This document shows positions 18,406 to 36,519 of a stretch of 64,000 nt of DNA, in pieces. The notes beneath the pieces were generated by a model, which saw nothing but the letters and a program-made list of their open reading frames with translations, was not told the DNA's origin and searched no databases. Origin of the DNA: Pogonophryne albipinna (Eukaryota; Chordata; Actinopteri; Perciformes; Artedidraconidae). Position numbers and translations under genes: made by a program. How positions within the stretch are numbered: position 1 is the stretch's first letter; each line of letters starts with the position of its first letter. The stretch is from positions 36,456,281 to 36,520,280 of the forward strand of contig CM053243.1 in NCBI GenBank assembly GCA_028583405.1, in the 5' to 3' direction.

Positions 18406-19468
18406 CTGGCATTTGTTTTCAGAAGATATTATGATAGTGACGTTCGTTCCGGTGCACGTCCGACAGCATTTAGCACTACATCGAGATTAAGATTAAACTA
18501 ATTTATTTTGGGAACACCTGCATATAGGTTACCTATGGAGCCAGATGTGTGTAAATTACTGTTCATGGTCATTTGAAAACAAATGCCGGTGTCGGACAGA
18601 CACAAACACACCGAACACACAGAGCTGAGCTGAGCAGAGCACATACACACACACACACACACATCATGCGCCTTGGTGACTGGACATCTCCTTCATAAAA
18701 CTAATAAAAGGGGGAGTAATCGGGAAGTTCGATGTGTGTAGAGGTGTGTGTGGTTAACACGTAGCAGCCTGCAGTCACTCATAAGCTGTTCTGATTAAGG
18801 TAAACGCAGCGAAGGCGGTGCGTAAAAAGGCACATCTTTACCCGCTGGTGCTTTACTTCTCAAAGGCGGAGTTACACGTCCCGCTGCCTCCTGATGCTGC
18901 CTGCAGCCATTTCATGAAGTGAAGGAGGTTTTCCTTCTATAAACAGCTGTGGCAGCAGATACCGCGAGAGTCCCGGACATGAATTCATAGATCAAGGCAG
19001 ACTGGTTTACTCTGCTGTTTTGCCAATCCGGTGCTTAAACAAATAGCTCTACACCCCTGGCCGACATGTCCTTAAAATGAAGTCAGAGTTTGAAATATAT
19101 CTCAAATAATGTAAGCACTGCCATTTCCCCACATCAACATAACAGTCTGCAATTAAACAGTTGTCTCCTGTGCACTCCAAATCCTACTTGGCGCACCGGT
19201 AACTTTCTCGTGCACACGAGAGGCTGAGACCTTAGGCTGATCCGCCGAATCCCTCGGAACATCATAAAAGCCATGGCATTTTTAACAGTTTTCTAGTGAA
19301 AGTTTAACCAGGCTACTGGATGAAATAATATGACTGGTATAGGTGCAAAAATTAAACACTTTTTGAAAAAAATATTATGATAAAATATTTTTATAATTCT
19401 GCTAATATTACGATAAACTCACAGCTATTTCGTGGCCCGGCAGTAACACCTCCGGTTGGGAACCCCTG
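17952..19468. mobile_element. Non-autonomous hAT element, 1,517 bp
   Basis: The ends CAGAGGTTCCCAACC and GGTTGGGAACCCCTG are inverted repeats, flanked by a perfect 8-bp duplication ATTTAACC at 17,944-17,951 and 19,469-19,476. Ends of the type CAGNGGTTCCCAACC with 8-bp duplications are classic hAT. No transposase frame is present. A (GT)n tract lies inside the element. Confidence 0.93.
18315..18404. repeat. (GT)n microsatellite inside the hAT element, about 90 bp
   Basis: Uninterrupted GT units. A shorter (CA)n run occurs at about 18,642-18,663 in the same element. Confidence 0.98.
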
Positions 19469-19609
19469 ATTTAACCCATTCAAACAAGTGTTGGAACTGC
19501 AGGAATTGTATCTATATCTTTAGCAGAAAACCACATTCATCCTGGCATCACCATTTAATTACAAAACAACTGGCACTAGAAAAGTATTTATTTGCTTTAA
19601 AATGGAGCC

Positions 19610-19612
<3 letters not shown>

Positions 19613-19689
<77 letters not shown>
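19613..19689. repeat. (GT)n microsatellite, 77 bp
   Basis: Uninterrupted GT units in DENND4A intron 1. Confidence 0.98.
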
Positions 19690-19692
<3 letters not shown>

Positions 19693-19842
19693 CCGTGCGT
19701 GTCAGAGACAGTGAGATAGTCGGGAGGCACTAACCCTTGTCAACAGACATTTTATTTTTAATTAGGTATGTGATCATTTGTTGCTGTCAGGTTGTTTTTT
19801 CGTGTTTGCACTCTTACGCAGGATTGCTTTTTTCAAAGATTG

Positions 19843-19880
19843 AAACAATTTTTCCCTCAGGGACAAATAAAGTAAATTTT
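19843..19880 (+). repeat. Possible LINE 3' tail remnant
   Basis: The run TTTTTCCCTCAGGGACAAAT followed by AAAGTA resembles the 3' termini of fish non-LTR retroposons (a CCCTC-GGG hairpin, then an AATAAAGTA tail). It is short and weak. A similar fragment is at about 27,229-27,262. Confidence 0.35.
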
Positions 19881-19884
19881 GTCC

Positions 19885-21628
19885 AACAACGATCAAAAAT
19901 GTCGGCAGCGTTCTATCTTCTAAAAAGGTAAACGTGTTCCCAACAAATGATGCATTTCCGCTGTGTCAGTCACAAATATAATCCTTAGTTGGGACCAAGA
20001 TTGTGTCAAAAATAAAATGGGGGGATAAGTGTAGAATCAGCTTCCTGAAAAACCCAGTTGACAATGGTACTAGTAGGTAGAAGAGTCGAGGTGGTTGCTG
20101 GATTTTGGAGTGCTTGGATCATTATGACCAGTGTGTGAAAAATAACCAAAAACATGTTTAGTGCTTATCTTAACATTAGAACTGGACCCTTGACTATTAG
20201 ATATTTCATTCGGGCGGCCCAACAGAAAAGGATTTTCGACCTCAGTGTAACAAGGTGCTCAAACCAAATAATTGTACTCAGACTCCAGAATTATCTTGAT
20301 TTAGGGCAAACTATCCAACATTTAAAATTGAGACTGTGACGCACACAGTGTTTTTTGCTTTTTAGCTCAGATGAATCTGTGCAAAATGTCACAATACATC
20401 AGTAAGTTCACCAAGTTCACTGCCATGGACCCAGACTACTGGCCAGCATGTATTATGAATACAAGAATATGTGTTATGCAAATGCCATCTGGACAGAGTC
20501 AGTTTTCTGGGACACATAATTGAAAGTACTTATAGAACAATGTATAATCAGCTCAATAGCCTTTCATTAATAACAGAAAAGTATAGCTGAGAGCGGCTTC
20601 TGTGACAAAGGGGTACATTATCCTGATAAACGCAATCCAGGCGTCAGGGTTACTTCAGACAAAGGTTTTATGAATCATCAGACTTTCTCTTTCTGCAGGG
20701 CAACAATCGTTTCAATGGCCTTTTGGAGAGCATTAAGTATTAATGATCAGCAACATCTCCCTGGGTGTTGTTGACTACAGTACATGTAGCTATACAACGT
20801 CAACAGGATGTCTTTGGAAAACAAGTGATCTTCATAACCCATAGATGCGTTGAATTTGATTTTACTGTCATCATTTTGACCCTGAAGTCTGGCAAAAGCC
20901 CCTTTAATAAAAGAAACCGATGGGACATTCTGCCTGTTCTTTAAAATAAATCCTCCGTAGTGGCTCAGCTTTATTGAAATGAAGGTACAAAGAATGCCCA
21001 CAAAGTATTAGCGAGATAACATGACAATGTTGCTTTACTTAATAATGTTAGGAAAGGTTTTGCTGGCCCTTTTTGAATCTTGATCAGGGTCAGACAGAGG
21101 TTGCATCTATTAATGTTCACTACTTGCCTTGACATGAGCAATGTGACTACTTTCATAGATCAAAAGTCGATTGAAAAATGATGTAGAGTAGAGGATCTAT
21201 TGGAGGAATATGGAGATAACAATGTCAGGGTTAGTCATTTGTGCCCTGTTGGGACTAACCTATACCTAATATGACTAATGTTAATGGTACCGTGAGGTGT
21301 AAAGAGATTGGTTGGCATATCAAGTGCCTCGATTAACTTTGTAGAGGGTCTCGACCTGAATTTCAAAAGATGTTTTAAAAGTCCCCTCAGGTTCGGGGCA
21401 ATCTCCCTCGCTTGGTATGAGTGGAGGACCGTTATGCGTTTGTTATGGAAAATTAAGCACAAACCGTGATGGGTGGCAGTGCAGCAGCATGAGAGGCTAT
21501 TAATATCACTCACTTATTACATCTAGGGAAAAGTAAAAACTATAAGCTATGAATGAATAAACTGGGGCACTCTTATATCTCCATGGATTTTTAAGCTGAT
21601 AACAATGTTTTAGGTTTAATAATCGCTT

Positions 21629-21630
<2 letters not shown>
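19885..21630. other. DENND4A intron 1, no feature recognised
   Basis: AT-rich intronic sequence with no exon or element ends that I can support. Confidence 0.4.

Positions 21631-21631
<1 letters not shown>

Positions 21632-21680
<49 letters not shown>
21632..21680. repeat. (AT)n microsatellite, 49 bp
   Basis: Uninterrupted TA dinucleotides. Confidence 0.97.
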
Positions 21681-21683
<3 letters not shown>

Positions 21684-21689
21684 CAGATT

Positions 21690-22800
21690 TTTTACACACA
21701 TCTGTATTCGTTCATCCGTCCTGATCCAGACAGTAGTCAACCTCCTGGGATTTTCAATGCCCCGGATCTATTTTTTTCCATCTCCATTTGCATTCATTGA
21801 AATCAGACTGGGCAATTCTTACTGCATTCAAGTGTGGTTGTGTGGTCCATTATTTTAGTGATCTGATGTACCGGAGAATAGTTTTTTTCCTGCTGCTCCT
21901 TTAATATCAGAGCCATTTACTGAGCCTCCTTCAGCTAATCTTTCATTATACCTGATTTTTCAGTGACGCTTGCAACCACCATGTAAGAATCGAAAGTAAT
22001 TTTGAAAAAAACAGCTGCAGGGTGAAAATGCATTTCAAGGTCGTATTTCAGTATAGAGATATCACGGGAAATACTGGGATCACAATCCCCAGGCTCAAAC
22101 TCAATACAAGAGGTTCCCATCCTGACTCTGTGTACAGTATTAGCAAGGGACGCGCTAACGCAGAGCCCTGTGGGAACTAACGCCATGTGAAACCTGATCT
22201 GTCCAACCTGCCTCTGCTCCTGATCTTTTAACTCCCTAGTTGTCAGAAAACTGTTTTTAAGACTGGTGTTTTGCCTTTAAGCGAGAAAGAAGGTGTTTTG
22301 GATGAACACACACGTTTGCTTTCCATTATGATTTATTTTGTATTTGCAAACTTGAGAGTCTGGCAGTTTGGGTTAAGTGGCGTCTTTAGTCTGTGAAGAT
22401 AGGTGCCTTTTCTGTCTGAATGAGGAGAAGAAATGGAAGAGGAGGGGAATCACGTTTTACTCCTGTGAACCCAACACACACAGCTTGTTCTTTTTGCCAA
22501 TTTCCTTGCTCAAGGAGGACCTCTTATGCTTTTTGGGGGTTTTCCTTTCCTTCAGTGTTCTATAGGTTTGTAGGCATGTAAAAGACTGCAAAGGCTCCAA
22601 TCCCAAAGTTCTCCCACTACCCCCTGAACATTAGCATAGTATATATCCTCATTAAATGCTTCATAATTTCTTATTCTGAAAGAGTTGTGATAGTGGAGTT
22701 ATACGTCCAATTTCCCTATCAACCCCTTCAGTCGTAGCATCTGCCTTCCTCTAAAATGTGTCACTTAAACCTAACTGTTCAACGGCCCCTGACTGAATCC
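21690..22800. other. DENND4A intron 1, no feature recognised
   Basis: Intronic sequence. Short frames only. Confidence 0.4.
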
Positions 22801-22805
22801 AACTT

Positions 22806-23108
<303 letters not shown>

Positions 23109-23109
23109 A

Positions 23110-25435
23110 GAAAAAGCCCAAACAGCCTGAGCGAGATGTGTTCTGACTTCTGACAGATGACTTTGCTAGGAGCTAGGAATTTCACTTTAGTGATGAGATC
23201 AACTCCCAAATTCATCTTGTCTAAAACAGATGCCACCCATCAGCTGAGAATACATCCTACCTTTCTCCCTACAGACAATGCTGTGCAGCTAATTAGTGTT
23301 TGTGGATGGTATTCCCCCAGGAACATGGAATCTCAGTTGCTCTGCATGCAAATCTGAACCAGCCTTTCTTTCCAAGTACAAGCTCTCCTTTTGGCTAAAA
23401 ACGGTGACAACGCTGTGAGGTGACCTTCACACAATGTTCTGCTTTTATCAAGGACTTTTCACATTACTAAAACATTAGTCATGCTTCCAACAAGTCTTGA
23501 TACTCAAATATCATGTCTACCCCTTTCTATATTTTATCCATTGTTCTAACTAAACTTCCTTCACATTGAGTCCATCAAAACCAAAAAAACATGATACATT
23601 TCTTGATTTTGTGTATTTTTTTGCCTACCTTTTTATTTGAATATATACGTTTTGTTATTTTAGCAATCTTCTCTGTAAACCTGTTACATGACTTGAGTGG
23701 TAGGTTTGATAATCTCAGTATAAATATTTCAGTGTTGACAAATCCTTGTAGAAAAAACTGTTTATATGTTTATTCATTATTAATCTCCTCAAAGGAAAAA
23801 TACAACGTAAAACACATTGCTAGTGATGTGCCCTTTGGAGTGGACTATATGGGCCACATTTAAACACTGTTGAGAAAACGTTTCAGTAAAATGCATGCAT
23901 GATATGCATTCCTCAAAAAAAAGAGCAAGAATTTCTTCCAGGCCTGCTATGTAGCATCTGCCAACAATCATGAAGAAAGGATCAGAGAGCGAGAGAACAA
24001 TATTAACAGTGAGAGGGGCAGGAAATGGACCAGAGTGACAAAAGCTGGACTGTCACTCATTTTTGGCAGCAACATTTCTTGCTCTGTTGCTCTTCCGTGT
24101 AGTCAATAACTATTTTACTATCTCCAGTTGTGAGAATACATTTAAAATTCAACTGCGGATGGTTATGTGTATTTAACAAAACGTGAACGCAATTGATGGA
24201 AGTTTGCTATTTAAAAAAGTACATTGGTCTGCATCATCAGCTTAGCTTGCTAAGGACCTAGACCAAATGTTACTAAAATAAATGGAAAACCAAGTCAAGT
24301 CGAGTAGAGCCATGCCTAACCATGCAGTACAATCACAGATGATATGTGTTCCACTCAATTGAATCAGACCCAATGTGCCTCTTTGTTGGTGTGAATGAAT
24401 ATGCACGAGGGAAATAACACTCACCCTGTGTGCCTTTAGGTTTTAGTACCATCACTGCGGAGGAGGGGACATTTGGTGTTTGTTATAGGACGAGAGCAGG
24501 CATTAACCCTGAGGCTGGGGTCAGGATCAGAGGAACCAGGTTACTGAGCATACCTGAACTCATCAATCAGCACAGCAGACACCGTCTAACTGTCATCTTT
24601 TTACTCACAGCCGTAAATCCTCTTCTGGGATGGACCTGCACGAGACTCCACACAGCCCAGTCAAACAGCCTACGCAATCCATGCCAATTGGCTCTCGTGG
24701 TGCAATACTTCATTTCAAGTATGATGACTCTTTTTCCTCCCTGGCATTCCAATAAGGCGCCTCATTTGCCCTCCGAAACGAGAACAGACAGAACACAAAC
24801 ATCCTGTCCATCATGTGCACACCAACAAGATCTCACCATAAGAAATTCGTGAAATGTGAAGATACTCTTGAAAGTAAAAAGCCCACAAAAAAAAGGGCTA
24901 AGGGTTTTACAGGATTACAGTGTAGGTTACCTTTCTGGTATGTGACGCTGAGGTTTGCAAATGACAGGCTTGAGAGTATTTCTGTCACATTTAGGATTCG
25001 AACAGACTTGACTGTCCAGTGCGACGCCACTAAACTATGCAAGGGGAATTTTTCCAGAATGTGGATCCTGACCAAATTATTCCATCTAATCAGAAAACAG
25101 TGAACTAACCCCAAGCAGATTTCCCTTTCTGCAGCTTAGTTTGCTCAGATTTCTCGGACAGTCATATTAGCACTGATGCACCAAAACACAAGTGAACACA
25201 TTCCCCAAACTTAAACATATTTGCAAAGCTGCATAAGCACACACCCACCGCTCTTTAGCCTCGTGATGATTTCTCTGCCTTTTCCTTTATAAATGATGAA
25301 ACAAGTAATGATTGACAAAAATACCTTATGAAACAACTGACAGCTGTACTAGTACGACCTTCTTCGTTTATATTTACAATAAATCCATCATTTTGTTCAC
25401 ATCCTAATTCTCAACACTATAATGTTATTATGTTG
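23110..25435. other. DENND4A intron 1, no gene recognised
   Basis: A 140-codon frame at 24,430-24,852 overlaps frames on the opposite strand and shows no domain. I see nothing else supportable. Confidence 0.4.
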
Positions 25436-25439
25436 GTTA

Positions 25440-25620
25440 TTATGATGTATTGCATGTCTGTCCGGGGAGAGGGATCCCTCCTCTGTTGCTCTTTCAGAGG
25501 TTGCTTCCATTTTTTCCAGTTAACAAGGTTATAAGAGGGAAGATCTTCCTCATCTGAATCTAAGGTTTAAGGACATAGAGTGTCCTATCATGTACAGCTC
25601 CTTGATGCAAATCTGATTTG
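25440..25620 (+). mobile_element. Diverged copy of the repeat at 2,840-3,660
   Basis: It shares GAGAGGGATCCCTCCTCTGT and the following TTGCTCT, then a decayed version of the block through AAGGACATAGAGTGTC. The 3' tail is lost. It is old compared with the copies at 3,660 and 33,053. Confidence 0.55.
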
Positions 25621-26202
25621 TGTTATCAGAATACTTAAAACTGACTTTATATCCTTCACAAATCATGACATAAAATATACTTGCCCATTGTGTGCCAATG
25701 CCTAATTGCAAGGTAAAGCCAGAGCGATGCATTTTCCCAGACAGAATTGCAAACTGCACGACCAAAAATATCCTCAGCCAAGCAGGGTGTACACGCAGAG
25801 GGTAGCTAGTGTTTTGGGTTATATTTAGTACTTAATGACCCCACACGCTACCGGGTAAAACATACATGAATCACAAGATGAACGCACGTTTAATTTGGTG
25901 TGACGACCATAGGTGACGACACGCAGCACAGGTGAATATGGAGCAATTTTATTTTATTTGCAAACAACCTGTGGCATATACTACTTCGTGAATGAATCAC
26001 CGGGGTAACAAGCATGGGGTCAAACGCAATGAGTGCAGAATTGTAAAAAAATGACAGAAAAAACATGAAACCAATGTAAACAAATACGCAACATAAACTG
26101 GCACAGCTAGCATGAGGGATTTTTAGCTAGTAGTAACTAGCAGCTGTTGGTAAATCCCTCCCCGGCCACACACTAACGGTTCATCATCTCTACGTTACTT
26201 AC

Positions 26203-26460
26203 CCCGCTTCTTATGGACGGCAATTTAGTCCTCTCACACACACACAACTTCCCCCGGTGTCGTCTACCGGTGCTGTTTCATCACTGCACCGTCGGTACCG
26301 AAAAAAGATGACGTGACCTGTACGGGTGATGTTTATAGTCAATGTTTCTGTGTCAGAGATTAACCGTTAGCTGTCCGACCGCGCGAGGCTTCTGGTCTGT
26401 CTGTCTGTCAGTCAGTGCGCGAGCCGGCTGTCCGCTCCGCCGCCATCTTGGTTTGTGATG
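26203..26460 (-). promoter_or_regulatory. dennd4a: Probable DENND4A promoter and noncoding first exon
   Basis: A GC/CpG-rich island in an otherwise AT-rich region. Read on the minus strand it carries CCAAGATGGCGGC (about 26,451-26,439), the canonical YY1 element that sits just downstream of the start site in many TATA-less housekeeping promoters. A strong splice donor, GCGGG|GTAAGT, follows at 26,203/26,202. This orientation and distance fit a 5' UTR exon splicing to the acceptor near 12,000. The ATG inside the YY1 motif would open a 12-codon upstream frame (MAAERTAGSRTD, then stop) inside the exon. Assignment to DENND4A is inferred from strand and order; no transcript evidence is available. 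Confidence 0.6.
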
Positions 26461-26479
26461 GGAATCCACCTCACGCACG

Positions 26480-30420
<3,941 letters not shown>

Positions 30421-30424
30421 TTAA

Positions 30425-30694
30425 AGGGGCCGAATATATGATGAAACTGCGGTGAAACGTCTCTGCTGTGTGAGTGGGTGTGAGGTTTGTTCTGTGTCAG
30501 TGGAGGGTGGAGGGCTGCAAAGTATTCCCACATGCAGCCTCATAAATCCTTTAAATGTTCATTAACCTTTATTTCTCAGAGGTTTGATGCACAATGACTA
30601 GAAAACAGCTCTTGTTAGTATTTGCAGGCCATTTACATAAACCTATAACACACTACAGGAAAGGGAAAACCCCAAAAAGCATAATAGGGCCTCT
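30425..30694. mobile_element. TTAA-target (piggyBac-like) MITE, 270 bp
   Basis: Flanked by TTAA at 30,421-30,424 and 30,695-30,698. The ends AGGGGCCGAATATATG and (inverted right end) AGAGGCCCTATTATGC are imperfect inverted repeats. They resemble the ends AGTGGACCTATCATGC and AGGTGAGCTATCATGC of the MITE at 42,621-43,057, suggesting one family. It has no coding capacity. Confidence 0.7.
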
Positions 30695-30699
30695 TTAAG

Positions 30700-33050
30700 A
30701 CTCTCAGTAGCTGAACTACAGTACATTGTAGGAGCTCTGTTGCTTTGTTTTTCCACGGATAGAAGTAGCTTATTCTTAATGACTATGTTACCGGACTCGC
30801 CTTATTGAAATATGCACAAACTTGCAACATTATAGCATCATCAACATCAATATGATTTTTTTTTTAACATACGTTTATTTTCTCCATAACTTCTTAAAAG
30901 TACAAGTGCAAGAACGTAACACCATTTTATTTTGTTTGACAAATTCAACCCTGTAAAGTTGCGCCTTCAAAAACTGCTTATAAATCCAATCCTTTATTAA
31001 TTATTCATCACTCCTAACATGATGAAAATTTCACAATGTCAGGTTTCAGATTTTCTTTGATTTGAGAGATTAGGGAAAGATTATTTTAATGAGTATTGAA
31101 AATAGGATTTAATAATTAATGTAAGAGCAGAGCAAAAACAACATTTTAAGGATTAAATGTTGAAATAAATAAAAATAAAATGTTATTTTATCCCTCAAAG
31201 TTACTTATTCATCAATGATAAACCTATTCGACCCTGATCTATAATACAAATAAAATCCCCTTTATCATGTGATTAACAAACTCATGCAAGGATTTGAAAT
31301 TACAATGTGAAATGCATTTAATAATTAAAAGCCCTATTTAGGATTTCCCCCAATTCTTCTCTGGTTCTGCAGTTGCAATGGTTGAATAAAGTATGTTGGC
31401 AAAAGTAAATAAATGACACATATGGACAGAGCTTATCACATAACTCTTTCAGCAGTTAATGCATTTGACATCGTTTCTGAGCATGCCTTTGTCATGTCTC
31501 CCTGCTGCCATCTACTGTATACAATGGGAAAACACAGTCCATTTTTCACCACTTCTAAATTAGTTCCCCCTTTTTTTTGTTGGTGTATTTCAGGACTGTA
31601 TCAGCCTATTTGTTTTTTGAGCCGATTACAACTGTTTGATTCCCTGAGAAACCCACATTACTGATCATTATAGGTACCCCCTTACTTTCCCATATTGCTT
31701 AACCTGGGTTAAAGTTGTAAACCCTTCACCTACTGATGACGCCATGCCTTACAATAACAGGGAGAGTATCGCATGCTGCTACAATACAGCATGGTTAATA
31801 GTTTTAGATATGATTAACAGCTTGTACACTCTATTCATATACACACACAAACAGTGTGTTTTACTGCAGAGCATCAGGTACCAGTCCTCAAAGTCTTTCT
31901 ATGTTCCTATATGCAGCACTTGAAGCATGCGGATACAGTGGATGTGTTTCCATTATTATTATTATTTCTGGGTAAATAATCTTATTTCAAGTTGCTTTTG
32001 ATTAACAATTTTTTTTTAAACGCAAATTATTAAAGCTGCTTCCATTTATTTTGTGGGCAGAAGACCTCCGAAACAAAGTGACAGTCTAACAGTATCATAC
32101 TATTATTACTAGTTACAAAACCTTGTTATAGTTTAACATATTAGCCAACCTGGTATAAATCTACATGTAAGTCCTGTTTTCCTGATGAAATATAACAATA
32201 AAATGATCTTGGGTATATTGATAAGTGATCAAATAAACCCAGTTATATCGTAACACTATGCAAAGAGCCATTAAGCATGTTAGTACATTTACTTTTTATA
32301 TTTTAAGTACATTTTGCTGAGCTTCTGCACTTTTACTTAAGCAGCATTCTGATGTCTCTGTGTAACTCTTCTTACTTTATTTGTTTGTGTTTAATAGAAA
32401 TAAATGCTTACGAGTTAATAGCTAACCATTTTGAAACACAATTTTTCTACAGCTACATTAAGGCCACATATGAGACAAACTAGTTAAGCTCCAGGGTTGA
32501 TCAGGACCATGTTTCATGCCTAACGTGCCACACTCTGCTGTAAGACAAGCTGCGTGCACGGACACAGAGTTACTGGAATTCCTCCTCTCTGCTATTGATT
32601 TGGTGTGTTTTTTGTTGTTGCAACTGTTTAAATGACTAGCAAGAGACATGCAAGCCTTTTCAAATGATCCCCTCCCCTTCCTCTCTCCTCCGTGCATTAG
32701 AGGCCAGGAGACAGGCAGGATGTGAGCCGGCCGATAAGCTGCAGAGAGACAGGGAGGCTGTCGGGGGGATTCTCTGGTGGTCACTCCCTCACTGTCCAAC
32801 AAACCTGCATGGAGATCTAAAACGGTTGCAGCCTCTCTTGCTCCACTGAGCATTGGTTACGTGCAACTAATATTCCTATGAAGGGGTTCAGCAGGATATG
32901 ATGTCTTGCTTCAAGTAAGAGCTTCCAAAAGTACTCGGTTTAATCCTCCGTTAATCAACACTCAGCCTGCGGTTTACAACACAACACAGCAAACCATGCG
33001 GCTGTTCTTTTTTATCTGTATCTTCTAATGGTGGTCAGCTGAAGTATAAT
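30700..33050. other. Intergenic, no gene recognised
   Basis: AT-rich. A 131-codon minus frame at 32,458-32,853 in a locally GC-richer patch shows no motif I recognise. Confidence 0.4.
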
Positions 33051-33052
33051 TA

Positions 33053-33224
33053 ATCAAATCAAATCAAGTTTTATTTATATAGCACATTTATAAACGATTT
33101 TTGGTCGAGCCAAAGTGCTGTACATATAATAAAAATAGCCTACAGTAGAGACACTTTACAGCAAATACAACAGCACAGATTGTTCAGAATATCAGTATGA
33201 GAAAAACGACACCCTCTATCCTTA
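33053..33224 (-). mobile_element. 5'-truncated copy of the 2,840-3,660 repeat
   Basis: Reverse complement of about 3,494-3,660, including the AATAAAACTTGATTTGAT tail, with one mismatch seen in about 165 bp. The tail is followed by extra GATTT units (read as AATCAAATCAAATC on the plus strand). A 5'-truncated copy with an amplified simple-repeat tail is what target-primed reverse transcription produces. The near-identity implies recent activity. Confidence 0.8.
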
Positions 33225-33239
33225 ATTAAGAAAGTGAGA

Positions 33240-36200
33240 CTGCCATAAAGTTCAGTGGCTGCTGGCACTGATAGTTGTTAAAGAGAGATGGCATCCAGTT
33301 GTGGTCACTATAAGAACTGTCAATATATTGTACAATTTTGAGAAGATTGAAAGTACTTGTGTAATTCCATTTTATGTTACACACACATTTTTATATTTGA
33401 TAATATTTTGATAATTTAGTTTTTTATGATCATCTTTTGTCTATATATTTACTGTTTTGTCTGTCAGCATGGCACTGACCAAACCAACATTTATTTCCCT
33501 CTGGTGACTCAACTACACATCCGTCTTGAGCTTGAAATATACTTTTCATTGCAAACAGATGAAGCTGTCTTCTTTGATTGTCTCTGTAGTCTATTCTTTT
33601 ACAGCTTTCATTGACAGCAGTGTGGTGACACTAATGCTGCATCACCCTCTAGAGAGAAATCTGGTCAGCTTTATTTATGTAGCCCATATCACAAGTCATA
33701 CATACATGCTTCTGTCACTTTCATCTCAGTTCAGATGAAGGAAAAATAACTATTATGAATAATATTCTTAAGTGCAAGTGCAGCCGTTACTTGCAATTAT
33801 ATAATTGTGTTTGAAGGGCCCATTTCAGCAGCTTTTAGAGCCAAAAGGGGGAAATGTGGGCATCTGGACCAGCGACAGGTTTCTTAGCTGACCCTGACCT
33901 CTGACCCCCCTGGAGGGTTTAACAGGATACTGAACCTTTCTAAAATCAATACAGTGCCACATAATTACACTATTAAAACATAATAACCTTCTGCACAGGA
34001 AGGGAGTGAATTACATTTAATAAGGTGATGGAGCTGAATCGATGCACACAGATACAATGTAACCAAACTAATCTACAAGTACTGCACTGTACTTAATTAC
34101 ACATTTGAGGTATTAACGTATTAACTAATTAACTGCCTCTGAATCATACAGGCAGAAACAGTGAGTACATTCCACTCATTATTCCATTCAATTATGAGAA
34201 AACGAAACATGACAGCAGTGTGTTGACAATATCTGAAGGTATTGACCAAAAAAAAAACCTCAAACAGATGTGAGATCATAAGTCACAGCGGAATCATGAA
34301 GAGTCATCAGCTGTCAGATCATGACTCAGCTGAAATATTTTCCTGAGTTTCTGTTTCCACACTGGGAAACTTTATTCATATAACCAAGATTTTAATCTGG
34401 TTTTAATTTAAGAACATTTAAGGGGGATTCTGAAGAATTAGTTTGATGCCACATGAGTGCGGCATAAAACACTCTACAAGAGAATAAAACGTACAAACTG
34501 TATGTTAAAATGGAAGTAAATATTAAAAAGCATGCTGAATAAAGTGTGAGTCTTAAGGCGAGGTTGTGTATTTCATGGAAGTAAGCATGATGTTAACGAG
34601 ATGTAACTAACTTGATTTGTGCCTCCTTGTATGCTTATGATTCAGTGACACGCGGCAGTAATAGGAAATAATTATGTTATCTAGTTGGAGTTCCATCCTC
34701 TTCTTCCTCCTAATATTGATTCATGCTGTGATGTCCTGTCAGGGCGTCTTTTACAACAGTGTCGACTCACATCCTGCTGTCTGGAAACAGCAGTGAAAGG
34801 AAAATAAAGATGTTGCTGCTTCCAGTTTCAGTCAGCATCACAGAGTCAAACACACACAAAGTCCAGTGTGAAGTGTTAATGCAGCACTGTGCGATCTGTA
34901 GATGTGGTAACATTTTCTAAAAGGAAAACAACAGCCTGTACATTTATACACATCGAATGTTCAGCCTTACTTATTTTGCATATATAAAAACTTTAGGATT
35001 TCCACTAGAATTTCAAATCTGACTCCCCTACCTCTTGTACCATAGCCTAAAACATAGTCAACCCTCTGGACTGCTATCTGCCACTGCAGGAAAATGCATG
35101 CAATGTATATAAATAGAATATGCACTTGTGTGAGTATATCCATATACCAAAGTGTGTGTGTGCTGAGTCCAAGGTCCAGTGACCGGCCTGGCTTAGGTTA
35201 CGCTCTCTCCAACATGACGGAGAGGAGAAACCTCTGGATGCACCTTGCTTGCGGGAAGTGGAGAGGCTGCAGGCATAAATAAATCTCCCCTGAGGAAAGT
35301 CGATACAGCAGCTCACATGTCAGCAGATGAATATCCGAGCCGTCTGAATCTTAATGGATACAAAACAATGTGCATATGATACACCCAAACATGTATCATC
35401 TTGATATGTGGAAGGAGCACTCAAATCCTTAAGTATACTTAACTGAAAGGTGCAGTACTACAGAGCAATGGTACTTGAAAGTAAAGAAGTTAGAGTCTAA
35501 AGTTTGAATACTCAATGGAGGAAAAGGACTGAAATAAGAAAAGGACAGACAAAGGAAAAAAATACAAATACAAATGGAGAAAAGGGACAAGAAAGAAAGA
35601 TAAAAAAAATAAAAAAATAAGGTCTCGCAAATAGGAATACTCCATTAAAACATCAGTCCCTCACTGGCAAATGTATTTGCGTTAACTCCCATCTGGGGAG
35701 GAATTGTCAAACAAAGTCTTAAAACTCTTCAGAGAATACTGTACATGCAACTCAAAACTTTAAGTTATAATATTAGTGGTAAATACACACACATTATATT
35801 AATTACACGTTTAGGTAGATATTAATGTATTGAAGAAGGCATGGAATATAGTCTTTTATTAGTGTCTTTAAGTGCAAGATATCAAGAGTAGGACAGTTAT
35901 TTATAAAAGACCAGTACAAACACGCTGTGGGGAAACAGGAAATTGAACAATATGGGTGAGAAAATCAATAGCATCAAACCAGTTTTTGCAAGAACATTTC
36001 CTAAATTAGAAATAATGATATATATGTAGTTATGAGCAAAATAACTCCACTGAAGGTCATTTTTAAGTCAAACATCCACTTTGCTTAGAGGCAAATGTCT
36101 GTCAGCTCGGGTTGCTGCATGGATATAAAATATGGTGGAATATTTCTCTGAGTGAGATGAAACGAGACCCTGTGGTTCATGAAGTGAGAAGTGCAGTGCT

Positions 36201-36310
36201 GCTGGTCAGAGGAGTATTCTGATACAGATCAATGGAAACAACTGAGACCAGTGGAGCCAGAGACTCGCTGCTGATTCAATTTACCATCTCTGTGATTCAC
36301 ATGATCGTAC
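33240..36310. other. Intergenic, no gene recognised
   Basis: AT-rich intergenic sequence. No splice-flanked coding segments, RNA genes or complete elements were seen. Confidence 0.4.
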
Positions 36311-36313
36311 AGT

Positions 36314-36519
<206 letters not shown>

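Noticed and set aside
32458..32853. 131-codon minus frame in a GC-richer patch
   Set aside because: No recognisable motif, no supporting splice sites, and overlapping frames on the other strand.
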